From assembly GCF_029227915.1 (NCBI RefSeq), contig NC_079876.1:36375828-36439827 (forward strand): 64,000 nt of DNA, read 5' to 3'. The DNA is from Hydractinia symbiolongicarpus (Eukaryota; Cnidaria; Hydrozoa; Anthoathecata; Hydractiniidae). Both the position numbers and the translations under genes were made by a program. The notes beneath the pieces were generated by a model. It was given only the letters and a program-made list of their open reading frames with translations, ran no database searches and was not told the DNA's origin. Below are positions 19,061-28,533 of the stretch, piece after piece (position 1 is the stretch's first letter; each line of letters starts with the position of its first letter).

Positions 19061-19131
19061 TGCATTGGCGGGGAATCAAACCCCGGTCTCCCGCGTGGCA
19101 GGCGAGAATTCTACCACTGAACCACCAATGC
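19061..19131 (-). pseudogene. tRNA-Gly (GCC) with C56 lost
   Basis: Unit 15. The change at 19078 turns the invariant C of the T loop (TTC to TTT on the gene strand), removing a key B-box and tertiary-contact base. Confidence 0.75.
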
Positions 19132-19247
19132 GTTACTACTCATTTCCAAAATTTCCGAGTGACAGTGTATCACGTCCCGGTGTGTTAGTAGCCTTAACGG
19201 CATTTCAGACGTGTGATATTGAGATTTTCAAAATCTCCCAACAGGCA

Positions 19248-19320
19248 GGCGCTGTGGCTTAGCGGTTAAAGCGCCTGTCTAGTAAACAGGAGATCCCCGG
19301 TTCAAATCCGGGCAGTGCCT
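19248..19320 (+). tRNA. tRNA-Thr (AGT)
   Basis: Unit 15, consensus copy. Confidence 0.96.
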
Positions 19321-19378
19321 TTAGCAGTAATGTTGTGCTTTCTGGTCGGCCTTGTGGCAATGGCCAGCGGTTTGTCAG

Positions 19379-19460
19379 GCTGCGATGGCCGAGTGGTTAA
19401 GGCGTTTGACTAGAAATCAAATGGGATCTTCCCGCGTAGGTTCGAATCCTACTCGCAGCG
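19379..19460 (+). tRNA. tRNA-Ser (AGA)
   Basis: Unit 15, consensus copy. Confidence 0.96.
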
Positions 19461-19557
19461 GACGCAAAAAGGTGTTTTTGACACGAACAGAAAGACAGAG
19501 CTAGTTCAAATTGTCAGAAAAAGCATGACATCTAAATTACTTAGTGGTGCGAATGTG

Positions 19558-19629
19558 TCCCGCATGGTGTAGTGGTTAGGATTTCTGGTTTTCACCCAGG
19601 CGGCCCGGGTTCGATTCCCGGTGCGGGAA
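19558..19629 (+). tRNA. tRNA-Glu (TTC)
   Basis: Unit 15. C-to-G at 19569 in the D stem / A box. Confidence 0.88.
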
Positions 19630-19705
19630 GTGTACATTTTTTAAGTTAAGTTGCTCTCTCACGCGTTGATGTTATATACCCTGTGCGTGGATTCCGTCCT
19701 TGGCT

Positions 19706-19777
19706 GGGGATATAGCTCAGTGGTAGAGCATTCGACTGCAGATCGAGAGGTCCCTGGTTCAAACCCGGGTGTCCCCT
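19706..19777 (+). tRNA. tRNA-Cys (GCA)
   Basis: Unit 16, consensus copy. Confidence 0.96.
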
Positions 19778-19851
19778 ACTAGTTGGCTTTTTGTCCTCTT
19801 CGGCACCTGAGTGGTGAGCTGGTGAATTATTCTGGTTACCCAGCAATTTCT

Positions 19852-19933
19852 GCTGCGATGGCCGAGTGGTTAAGGCGTTAGACTTGAAATCTAATGGGAT
19901 CTTCCCGCGTAGGTTCGAACCCTACTCGCAGCG
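19852..19933 (+). tRNA. tRNA-Ser (TGA)
   Basis: Unit 16, consensus copy. Confidence 0.96.
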
Positions 19934-20013
19934 AATCTACAAACATTCTTTTTGATCTGGTCAAGTGTCTATCACAACGTACAGACCTTTGCCATGTGAT
20001 AGAATTGATCATG

Positions 20014-20018
20014 GCCGA

Positions 20019-20069
<51 letters not shown>

Positions 20070-20086
20070 AATCCCGGGTCTCGGCA
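20014..20086 (+). tRNA. tRNA-Phe (GAA)
   Basis: Unit 16, consensus copy. Confidence 0.96.
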
Positions 20087-20223
20087 TTTTATCACTGCCC
20101 AGCAGGGCGGTTTGAGGTGGTGAATGCAAGCAGCCGTAGCACTTTTCTTCAGCTATGTTTTTTTATTTATTTTCCTTCCTTTCTTTTTTACGGAGGGTAT
20201 TTTCAGGTGTAGGTAAAACACGA

Positions 20224-20294
20224 TGCATTGGCGGGGAATCGAACCCCGGTCTCCCGCGTGGCAGGCGAGAATTCTACCACTGAACCACCAATGC
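20224..20294 (-). tRNA. tRNA-Gly (GCC)
   Basis: Unit 16, consensus copy. Confidence 0.96.
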
Positions 20295-20410
20295 GTTACT
20301 ACTCATTTCCAAAATTTCCGAGTGACAGTGTATCACGTCCCGGTGTGTTAGTAGCCTTAACGGCATTTCAGACGTGTGATATTGAGATTTTCAAAATCTT
20401 CCAACAGGCA

Positions 20411-20483
20411 GGCGCTGTGGCTTAGCGGTTAAAGCGCCTGTCTAGTAAACAGGAGATCCCTGGTTCAAATCCGGGCAGTGCCT
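20411..20483 (+). tRNA. tRNA-Thr (AGT)
   Basis: Unit 16. C-to-T at 20461, same variant as unit 13. Confidence 0.94.
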
Positions 20484-20541
20484 TTAGCAGTAATGTTGTG
20501 CTTTCTGGTCGGCCTTGTGGCAATGGCCAGCGGTTTGTCAG

Positions 20542-20623
20542 GCTGCGATGGCCGAGTGGTTAAGGCGTTTGACTAGAAATCAAATGGGATCTTCCCGCGT
20601 AGGTTCGAATCCTACTCGCAGCG
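20542..20623 (+). tRNA. tRNA-Ser (AGA)
   Basis: Unit 16, consensus copy. Confidence 0.96.
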
Positions 20624-20720
20624 GACGCAAAAAGGTGTTTTTGACACGAACAGAAAGACAGAGCTAGTTCAAATTGTCAGAAAAAGCATGACATCTAAAT
20701 TACTTAGTGGTGCGAATGTG

Positions 20721-20792
20721 TCCCGCATGGTCTAGTGGTTAGGATTTCTGGTTTTCACCCAGGCGGCCCGGGTTCGATTCCCGGTGCGGGAA
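20721..20792 (+). tRNA. tRNA-Glu (TTC)
   Basis: Unit 16, consensus copy. Confidence 0.96.
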
Positions 20793-20868
20793 GTGTACAT
20801 TTTTTAAGTTAAGTTGCTCTCTCACGCGTTGATGTTATATACCCTGTGCGTGGATTCCGTCCTTGGCT

Positions 20869-20940
20869 GGGGATATAGCTCAGTGGTAGAGCATTCGACT
20901 GCAGATCGAGAGGTCTCTGGTTCAAACCCGGGTGTCCCCT
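20869..20940 (+). tRNA. tRNA-Cys (GCA)
   Basis: Unit 17. C-to-T at 20916, same variant as unit 14. Confidence 0.93.
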
Positions 20941-21014
20941 ACTAGTTGGCTTTTTGTCCTCTTCGGCACCTGAGTGGTGAGCTGGTGAATTATTCTGGTT
21001 ACCCAGCAATTTCT

Positions 21015-21096
21015 CCTGCGATGGCCGAGTGGTTAAGGCGTTAGACTTAAAATCTAATGGGATCTTCCCGCGTAGGTTCGAACCCTACTCGCAGCG
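21015..21096 (+). tRNA. tRNA-Ser body with TAA anticodon and altered first base
   Basis: Unit 17. Anticodon loop CTTAAAA gives TAA (21048-21050) with the normal U33 kept, through the same G-to-A as in unit 14. In addition G1 is changed to C at 21015, unpairing the end of the acceptor stem, so processing or charging may be poor. Confidence 0.82.
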
Positions 21097-21176
21097 AATC
21101 TACAAACATTCTTTTTGATCTGGTCAAGTGTCTATCACAACGTACAGACCTTTGCCATGTGATAGAATTGATCATG

Positions 21177-21181
21177 GCCGA

Positions 21182-21232
<51 letters not shown>

Positions 21233-21249
21233 AATCCCGGGTCTCGGCA
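21177..21249 (+). tRNA. tRNA-Phe (GAA)
   Basis: Unit 17, consensus copy. Confidence 0.96.
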
Positions 21250-21386
21250 TTTTATCACTGCCCAGCAGGGCGGTTTGAGGTGGTGAATGCAAGCAGCCGT
21301 AGCACTTTTCTTCAGCTATGTTTTTTTATTTATTTTCCTTCCTTTCTTTTTTACGGAGGGTATTTTCAGGTGTAGGTAAAACACGA

Positions 21387-21457
21387 TGCATTGGCGGGGA
21401 ATCGAACCCCGGTCTCCCGCGTGGCAGGCGAGAATTCTACCACTGAACCACCAATGC
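21387..21457 (-). tRNA. tRNA-Gly (GCC)
   Basis: Unit 17, consensus copy. Confidence 0.96.
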
Positions 21458-21573
21458 GTTACTACTCATTTCCAAAATTTCCGAGTGACAGTGTATCACG
21501 TCCCGGTGTGTTAGTAGCCTTAACGGCATTTCAGACGTGTGATATTGAGATTTTCAAAATCTCCCAACAGGCA

Positions 21574-21646
21574 GGCGCTGTGGCTTAGCGGTTAAAGCGC
21601 CTGTCTAGTAAACAGGAGATCCCCGGTTCAAATCCGGGCAGTGCCT
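21574..21646 (+). tRNA. tRNA-Thr (AGT)
   Basis: Unit 17, consensus copy. Confidence 0.96.
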
Positions 21647-21704
21647 TTAGCAGTAATGTTGTGCTTTCTGGTCGGCCTTGTGGCAATGGCCAGCGGTTTG
21701 TCAG

Positions 21705-21745
21705 GCTGCGATGGCCGAGTGGTTAAGGCGTTTGACTAGAAATCA
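21705..21745 (+). tRNA. tRNA-Ser (AGA), cut by assembly gap
   Basis: Unit 17. Only the 5' 41 nt up to the anticodon stem are sequenced before the Ns. Confidence 0.85.
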
Positions 21746-22245
21746 NNNNNNNNNNNNNNNNNNNNNNNNNNNNNNNNNNNNNNNNNNNNNNNNNNNNNNN
21801 NNNNNNNNNNNNNNNNNNNNNNNNNNNNNNNNNNNNNNNNNNNNNNNNNNNNNNNNNNNNNNNNNNNNNNNNNNNNNNNNNNNNNNNNNNNNNNNNNNNN
21901 NNNNNNNNNNNNNNNNNNNNNNNNNNNNNNNNNNNNNNNNNNNNNNNNNNNNNNNNNNNNNNNNNNNNNNNNNNNNNNNNNNNNNNNNNNNNNNNNNNNN
22001 NNNNNNNNNNNNNNNNNNNNNNNNNNNNNNNNNNNNNNNNNNNNNNNNNNNNNNNNNNNNNNNNNNNNNNNNNNNNNNNNNNNNNNNNNNNNNNNNNNNN
22101 NNNNNNNNNNNNNNNNNNNNNNNNNNNNNNNNNNNNNNNNNNNNNNNNNNNNNNNNNNNNNNNNNNNNNNNNNNNNNNNNNNNNNNNNNNNNNNNNNNNN
22201 NNNNNNNNNNNNNNNNNNNNNNNNNNNNNNNNNNNNNNNNNNNNN
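21746..22245. other. Assembly gap (500 N)
   Basis: Exactly 500 Ns, the usual size for a gap of unknown length. The left side is inside a tRNA unit and the right side inside a retroelement, so the right edge of the array is not seen. Confidence 1.
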
Positions 22246-24015
22246 TGAACTCGATTCCAGGTGCTAAGGTGTTGATGAAATCGAGAAATGTTCGTAAACG
22301 ATTCGGATCGCCACACCAAAGGGACAAACAATCGTCGCGGTATCGACCAAAGTATTTGATCTCTGGAAATTCGTTATCCATTGTCGCAAGAACAGCATCA
22401 TCAACGCATTTGATGGCGATGTCAGCGTATGAACAAGAGTTGGCAGCTCCCATGGCAGTTCCATTCGTTTGCATGAGATCCTTTCCATCGAATGTAGAGT
22501 TGTTGTGCGTGAGGCAAATCTTCAGTGCTTCAACAAGGCAAGCAGTTGAAGGTGATTGTTCTGCTCTGGTTTCAAGACAGCTACGTACAGCATTTATTCC
22601 TAAAGTGTTGTCGATGCTAGGGAACATGTTTACGATATCGAATGAGACAAGTATGGTGTTGTCGGTAATCGTTTTCGAATTCAAGTTATCAATTATTTGC
22701 AAGAGATGTTGGGTATCTTTGATCCTTGTAGTAATCGATTCGGCCATTGGAGCACAATGTTTCTCAACACAAAGATTGCAAGATTCTCAATGGCGGTGTT
22801 GCATCCTGGAGTGAGGAGACGAACAGGTGTACCAGCTTTGTGTGTCTTGTAAAGGGTTGAATTTTTACCAGGTTGGGCGTTATCGTTGACAATGAAGTTA
22901 GCCCATTTGTAGGATAAATCGCCTTTGTTTTTCCATTTTGTAACAAAACGATCTACCACTTCAATGTGATTTTGTGTTGGATCGTTGTCAATCTCGATAA
23001 AGTTACTTCTTTCAATTTGTTGACGTGCCTTTTCACGATCTGTTGTTTTATTGACTAAGACGAAACGATTTCCCTTATCTTGAATACGAAGGATAGTTTG
23101 GTTTTCGGGATCGTGCATGTGTTTTTCCAATCGTTTAAAGCTTGTTTTTCCTCTCTTGTCAAATTTGATTGGTGTGGTTTTCTAGTCGTATCAGAAAAAA
23201 GATCATTTTCAATCCGACTCAAAAATGTCTCAAGTTCGTGGAAATTCGAACGAGGTGCGATGGTTGATACCGTTTTCTTTACGTAAGGTGGCAATATGGT
23301 ATCTTTGGCCTGGTGTGGTCCATCTGCAGGTGTAGTGGTATTGGTCCCAGAATGGAAGAAAGCTCGACTTCTTAATCTATGTTTGAAGTTATCGAAATCT
23401 TTAAGAAGCTGTAACCAATTCATACTGGACGGCGATGGAATGAAGGAAGGTCCTTTGCTGCAAAGAGATGACAAATTTGGATCGATGGGCTCATCAGTAA
23501 GGTTGATGGGTTCATGCGATGGTATTGGAATATCAGAAATAAGATTCTCTTTAGCGTTGGTTTTCCTTTTCCTTTCTTTTGCAACGATGTATAAATCAAC
23601 GTTTGTAATTTGCTTGATTATCATTAATTTATCTCTTCTATACTTTTTAATACGTCTGTTTTTGAAGATTGATGACAGTTTGTTTTTCCTTGTATCAAGT
23701 TCAGCTTCAAGACGTGAAGTAAAGTCGATGGTTAAGTCTTCATCGTTGATGATCTCGTAAGTTCTTTTTGAGATAATCGTAGTTTGCGTTTGTTCCATCC
23801 AATAGTTCTTTTCATAAGTCGTTTTGAGCACTTTTTCATAATATCCTCAGTTGATAAGTAAGGGATGTTATGATGATAGTTCAATTTTAAGCCTTTTGGA
23901 ACAGCTCCTCGTTGTAGATAGTTTTAATGAACGTTGTATGGTGGTGATAACGAACGATATTTGAACACATTTTTAAGCATTTTCTTCTTATGTCATTAAG
24001 ATCTTGTGCACTCAT
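22246..24015 (-). pseudogene. Penelope-like element reverse transcriptase, frameshifted and cut by gap
   Basis: Reading the minus strand from an ATG at 24013-24015: an N-terminal basic/helical region (HHHTTFI, then PKGLKLNY), a low-complexity linker, then the TREEKQAL motif near 23140, QDKGNRFVLV near 23070, KTHKAGTPVRLL near 22820, and the RT palm motifs SFDIVNMFPSID (about 22640), GTAMGAANSCSYAD (about 22440) and YFGRYRDD (about 22340). The RYRDD catalytic box and the KTHK/GTAMG motifs are typical of Penelope-like elements rather than LINEs. At least three frame changes are needed: near 23830, in an A5 run near 23125, and near 22760. The thumb and any GIY-YIG endonuclease would lie in the gap. 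A decayed copy, or partly sequencing error in homopolymers. Confidence 0.88.
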
Positions 24016-24149
24016 TATCAAATACTTCCAAGGAAACGATATGGTGTAAAAGTAATATATTTGACACAGTATAAAACCAAATCTTTCCAGTCAGGTCAAA
24101 ACTCCAAATGACAAAAACAAAAAACTTGCCACAGAAACAAAACCGAACT

Positions 24150-25089
24150 TACTGTAAGAGCATCTGAAAAGCCTTTCCCTGATTTGCCTACCCACAAGAC
24201 TGCTTCATTAACTTTACATGCAGGGCTTATAAATAAAGGTAATACGTGCTACGCCAATTCTATTTTGCAAGCTTTAACTGTAACTCCTACACTTTGGTCA
24301 CAATGTCCATCGTAGTCCTCTTATGTTTCTCCTCTCTCCAAGTCAGTTTTACTGAACTTGTCTCTGCTGTATAAATCACGCTCTGCTATAGGCCCGTCCA
24401 ACTTTTTCAGAGCTTTGCAGTGTAAGATGTCAAGCGTTAGGGGCGCTCCATTTAATATTAACACTCAACAGGACGTTCCAAAGATACTTTTACACATCTT
24501 GGATAAATTAACAGGACCGTCGGTTATTGCAAACAATAGCATTACTAATATTTTAACAACGACCATGTCATGCAATTCATGTCTCTTTTCATCTAGTAGG
24601 GAGGAGAGGATGACTATTGTGCCACTTGCTACCTCAAGTAGCGTTGCAAACTCCTTTCACTTGTTTTTCCAACTCGAAGAACTGAGTGGCAATGACATGT
24701 GGCTTCGTCCACAGTGTTCTTCCCTCCAGGATAGTACAAGAGAGACAGCTTTTAGTCAGTGTGGAGAGATTTTTTGATTCTCCAACTAAAAAGATTTACC
24801 TGTGTCGAGGGAAGATCAGTAAAAAACAACCAATTTGTTAATTGTATCTCTCACTCTGGCAACATATTGGAGGTACCTTCACATCCTGCAGATGATGTAT
24901 CTTTTACCAACAAATACAAACTAGTGGCAACTATAAATCATTCAGGCACACTAGCAGCAGGTCATTATTGGGCATTTATTAAAGAATGTAGACGAGTGGT
25001 TGAAATGCGATGACAGTACAGTAGTTAAGGTTAAGCCGTCTGTTATAAATAACTCAACAGTGTATGTGTTGTTCTTTCTCAAGCTGTGA
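24150..25089 (+). pseudogene. USP-like (C19) cysteine protease domain, copy 1
   Basis: Frame starts with GLINKGNTCYANSILQAL (catalytic Cys codon 24247-24249), passes one in-frame TAG near 24316, then NTQQDVPKIL (QQD box), a CxxC (SCNSC), and after a frameshift near 24775 FLILQLKRF and NHSGTLAAGHYWAFI (catalytic His 24963-24965). A further shift near 24996 restores WLKCDDSTV and the end VYVLFFLKL, stop 25087-25089. These are the Cys and His boxes of ubiquitin-specific proteases. Upstream endonuclease sequence is absent from this copy. Related but clearly diverged from copy 2. Confidence 0.82.
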
Positions 25090-25838
25090 AAACGCAAGTT
25101 TTGCTTTGCAAAAGGGGGAGGATTTCTTTTCCTAGCGGTTTTATTACCCCAGCTGTTTCACCGGCAGCCTACCGTAATTCAGGAGTTTGCTCACTCCCCA
25201 CTCTCTTACGAGGAAGAAGCCAAGCAAGGGGGTTTGACAATCTGTCTTGTCTTTGGGTGTGACGGCCCCACTTTTAACCCCAGTCCATTGGAGGCCAAGC
25301 TTGCTGACTTTGTCTACAGGGTTAACGATCCTGATGTACCCACAGTTATTGTTATAAAAAGCTTTGTAAGGGCTTTGAAATTTCTTTTTCGGGTCTTCGT
25401 GGATTTACGCCCACCCCAGTAACTTCAGGCTGGTCCTAACATAGGGCTGGTCCCAAGTGTCAATCACCTGTGTAAGGCTGAGTGTTGGGATCCCGCAACA
25501 CATGTGGAAAGCTACGACTAGGTTCACAATTCCTGGCGCATGGGTGGTTGTCTGCTCTTTTTATACTTTTATATTTATAGTTTTATATTTATTTGTTTTT
25601 TTCTATGTCGTATAGCAATTTGTAACTGTCAGTAGGTGTTTGTGATGTATTGTGTATAGAGGGTCTTTAGCTCAATTACCTTGATTCTGCAGACTATCCT
25701 TGTAAAAAGGGAGATCTTGCACTGAATATAGATCCCTAGAAGGTGTAACCTCTACAATTCAAAAATAAAAGAGTCAGTAGACTAGTTCCATCATTACAGC
25801 TTGCTGTTTTGTTATCTCACAATCATTGTTCGGTCTTT
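24150..25838 (+). mobile_element. Copy 1 of a retroelement with USP-like protease (5'-truncated)
   Basis: Contains a USP-like domain remnant followed by a long 3' UTR and a 3' terminus (25690-25838) that is shared with 33045-33190 and 48335-48475. A motif with the words TTTGACAATCTGTCTTGTCT at 25231, related to the tandem repeats at 32419-32690, follows the coding part. The 3' end abuts, in opposite orientation, the interrupted RT frame of a minus-strand LINE. Confidence 0.75.
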
Positions 25839-28269
25839 GTTTTGTTGAGAGAAATCTTATTGGCATTAAGCCAGTGACAGGAGTTTAAGATATATATTTT
25901 AATGCTTGGCGAGTTGTTTAGGCAATTTACTGATGTGCAGCATGTTGGTGTCATCAGCAAAAAGGTGAACTAAAGAATAATTGATAGCAAAATGAAGATC
26001 ATTTATGTACACTAAAAATAAAAGTGGACCAAGTACGGACCCCTGTGGTACACCATGATTGATAAATTTCTGAGAAGAGATAGAGTTATTGATACATACA
26101 AATTGTTTTCTATTTGTTAAAAAAAACCTAATTAAAGAAAGTGGGATGCCACGAATAATATAGTGAGATAAGTTTTTTCAGTAAGATTTCATGATCAACT
26201 GTATCAAAAGCTTTTTGCAAATCAATAAGCACACCGCAAACAAAGAGACCATTGTCAAGAGCATCCATAATTTTTTGAGTGATGTTAATGAGTGCTTGGG
26301 AAGTGAAAAATTTCTTTCTAAAACCAAATTGATTATGGTAAATAGTTTTGTTGGAGGATAAGAAATATATAAGCGATTGTAAATTAGTTTTTCAAAAACC
26401 TTATCAATGTTAGAAACTAGTGAAATGGGTCGATAGTTAGTGAGTTCCATATTGGAGCCTTTTTTATAAACCTGGATGACTTTAGTAGTTTTGATGGAAG
26501 ATGGATATACACCAGTAGAAAAGGATAGATTTATTAACTTAGCTATAGGTACTGACAGCGTTTCTCTAGATGGGATAAGTACTTGAGAAGGAATGCTAAA
26601 TGGACCACTTGTTTTTTGCTATTAATAAGAGAAAGACAATCAAAAACTTCTAGTTAATCAGTAGGAGTAAGAAAAAGCGAATTAGGAACAGGATTTTTTA
26701 AATATGAAGAAAAATGTTTAGAAGTAGGTGGAATAATTTTCCTAAAATCATCTGCAATTGAACTGAAATATTCCTTGAAATAATTAGCTATGATTAAAGG
26801 CTCAGATACAAGGTTGTTGTTAATATTCATGCAAGATGGGCTCGGTGATTTGGAGCTACGTAGGGAGATGATGGACTTTATACAATTCCAAATGTTTTTT
26901 GTGTTCTTTCGGTTTGCAGCAATAAATTCCCTGTAAAAATTATTTTTGCTTAATCTACATAAAGTGACAATTTTGTTTCTATATTTTTTAAACGTATCAT
27001 GTAGGATAGACTTTAGAGAGGGATTTTTCCCTTTTAAAATTTTTTTATGTAGTTCATCACGTTTTCTGATGGAATTAAGAATACCATTCCTCATCCATTT
27101 TTTATGATTGAAATTTTTTTATATTTGTTCGAAGGATTTTTAAAAGGAACACAGTCTTTTAAAGTAGAATTTATAAAATTATAGCAAAGCAAAATTGTTT
27201 TTGTTAAGAATTAAAAACTGAGGGAAGTGGTCTGAAATTGATGAAATGAGTGTACCAGATATATATGTATGTTCGTTAGAATCATGGAATATATTATCAA
27301 TTAAAGTGCTAGTGTTCTTAGTGACTCTAGTGGGTAAAGTAACAGATGGAAAAGGGAGAATGAAAATATTGAATCTTAAAAATTTGATATATTTGTATCA
27401 GAATCATATGAAAAAAGATGGCATTAAAATCACCTAAAAGAAAAATTGTTATTAATCTTGTAAATCCGTATTTGTACATACAGCCAACTATAAAATTCTT
27501 AATCTTAGGTTGGACTATCTCAACAAAAACTGATTCTAACTCAGAGGATTTATATCCGAGGAGATCTCGGTCTGGCTGTGCAAAATAATTATGCTTATTT
27601 GAGATATATAAGGGAGCACCACTTTTACTGCTTTCAGTAAGGGTATGATTAAATTTGAATCCTTCAAGGTTACAGTTTATAGTAGGCGTAGTGGATTTGA
27701 AACCAGTTTCTGTGATCCCAATTACACTAAAATTATGCCCAAGCGCACAGAAGAGACTTATTAAGTTCATTTAAATGTTTGGAAAGAGAAGTTATATTTA
27801 GATGAAATATGAAAAAACACATCGAATTGAAATTATGAGAATTGAAATCACAAGAGCTATAGTATTTACAATTAACTCCTCTTCCTATGATGTCAGTTAA
27901 CTCTTCTTCCCATGATGTCATTGGAGTTATTTGTGTCAAAACTGTTAAGTTACGAGAGGAAGTTTTTCCTTTCGACTGCAGATGTGAAACAACTATGTGA
28001 TAATGGTGTAGATATATCAACAAGAGGAAGAGCGTTTTGAATACATTTCCAATTATCATTAGATTTTTTAAGCATTTCATAATACGAGGCACCATGCCAT
28101 TACACTTTATATGAACCCACTGATCACATATATCACACAAAACGGCCCGGTGATTAAAGTTGATCGATCCATGGCAAATCCCAGAAGGATAATTTATCAT
28201 ATTTGAAAACCTACTATAGACTATAGCTTGCAGCAAACTAGCTATAACACAAAAAACAAACAAACACAA
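25838..28269 (-). pseudogene. LINE A ORF2: PHD-like finger, endonuclease, reverse transcriptase (broken)
   Basis: Order on the minus strand: a PHD-like finger LCDICDQWVHIKCNGM (near 28110), an APE endonuclease part (VIGITETGF near 27715, GDFNA near 27440), a connector (26654-27094) and RT with NYRPISLVSNIDKVFEKL (26390-26450), HGVPQGSVLGPLLFLVYIND (26000-26050) and FADDTNML (about 25950). Multiple frameshifts and a damaged endonuclease make it inactive. Confidence 0.88.
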
Positions 28270-28533
28270 AAGCTCTCAAAAAGTGATTTGAGAAAAAACA
28301 AAGAAAATCAAACAACAAATCAAGTGCAAAGAAAACTGTTTTGAAATTGAAGCCAAAACAGTAAGAAAACATAAATTAGGTGGAAAACACAAAAACAAAT
28401 ATATACATAGAGAAAAATAACCAGCTCACGATGGTTCGCAAAAAATAACGAATGTAGCATTAGCTACCATTTGAAGTTATAATAAATTCAGCTGGCACAG
28501 AAAACTGTAAAGATAAACTAAAGAAATGAAATG

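Larger units (their letters stand above)
2162..21745. repeat. Tandem array of a ~1163-bp seven-tRNA unit (17 copies)
   Basis: The same block recurs with reference points at 2208, 3371, 4534, 5690, 6853, 8016, 9179, 10342, 11506, 12669, 13832, 14995, 16157, 17320, 18483, 19646 and 20809. Steps are 1163 bp except 1156 (unit 3), 1164 (unit 8) and 1162 (unit 12). Genes and spacers are both nearly identical between copies, with only scattered single-base changes. Order within a unit: Cys(GCA)+, Ser(TGA)+, Phe(GAA)+, Gly(GCC)-, Thr(AGT)+, Ser(AGA)+, Glu(TTC)+. About 525 of 1163 bp is tRNA. The array enters the assembly gap inside unit 17, so the true copy number is larger or unknown. Near-identity of spacers indicates homogenisation by unequal exchange or gene conversion. 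Confidence 0.98.

Noticed and set aside
2208-21588. Repeated small frames of 64-73 codons (plus and minus) in every unit
   Set aside because: They lie across tRNA genes and spacers and recur only because the unit repeats; tRNA folding explains the sequence.
2162-21745. CRISPR-like or satellite-only interpretation of the array
   Set aside because: Repeats are 1163 bp with gene content and no unique spacers.
21678-22814. Long frames spanning the gap on both strands
   Set aside because: They are bridged by Ns and combine tRNA and Penelope sequence.
23080-23760. Plus-strand frames of 68 and 154 codons
   Set aside because: Antisense of the Penelope-like coding region, which has recognised motifs.
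24150-25089. USP copy as an ordinary host deubiquitinase gene
   Set aside because: Stops, frameshifts and the shared retroelement 3' end point to a mobile-element remnant.
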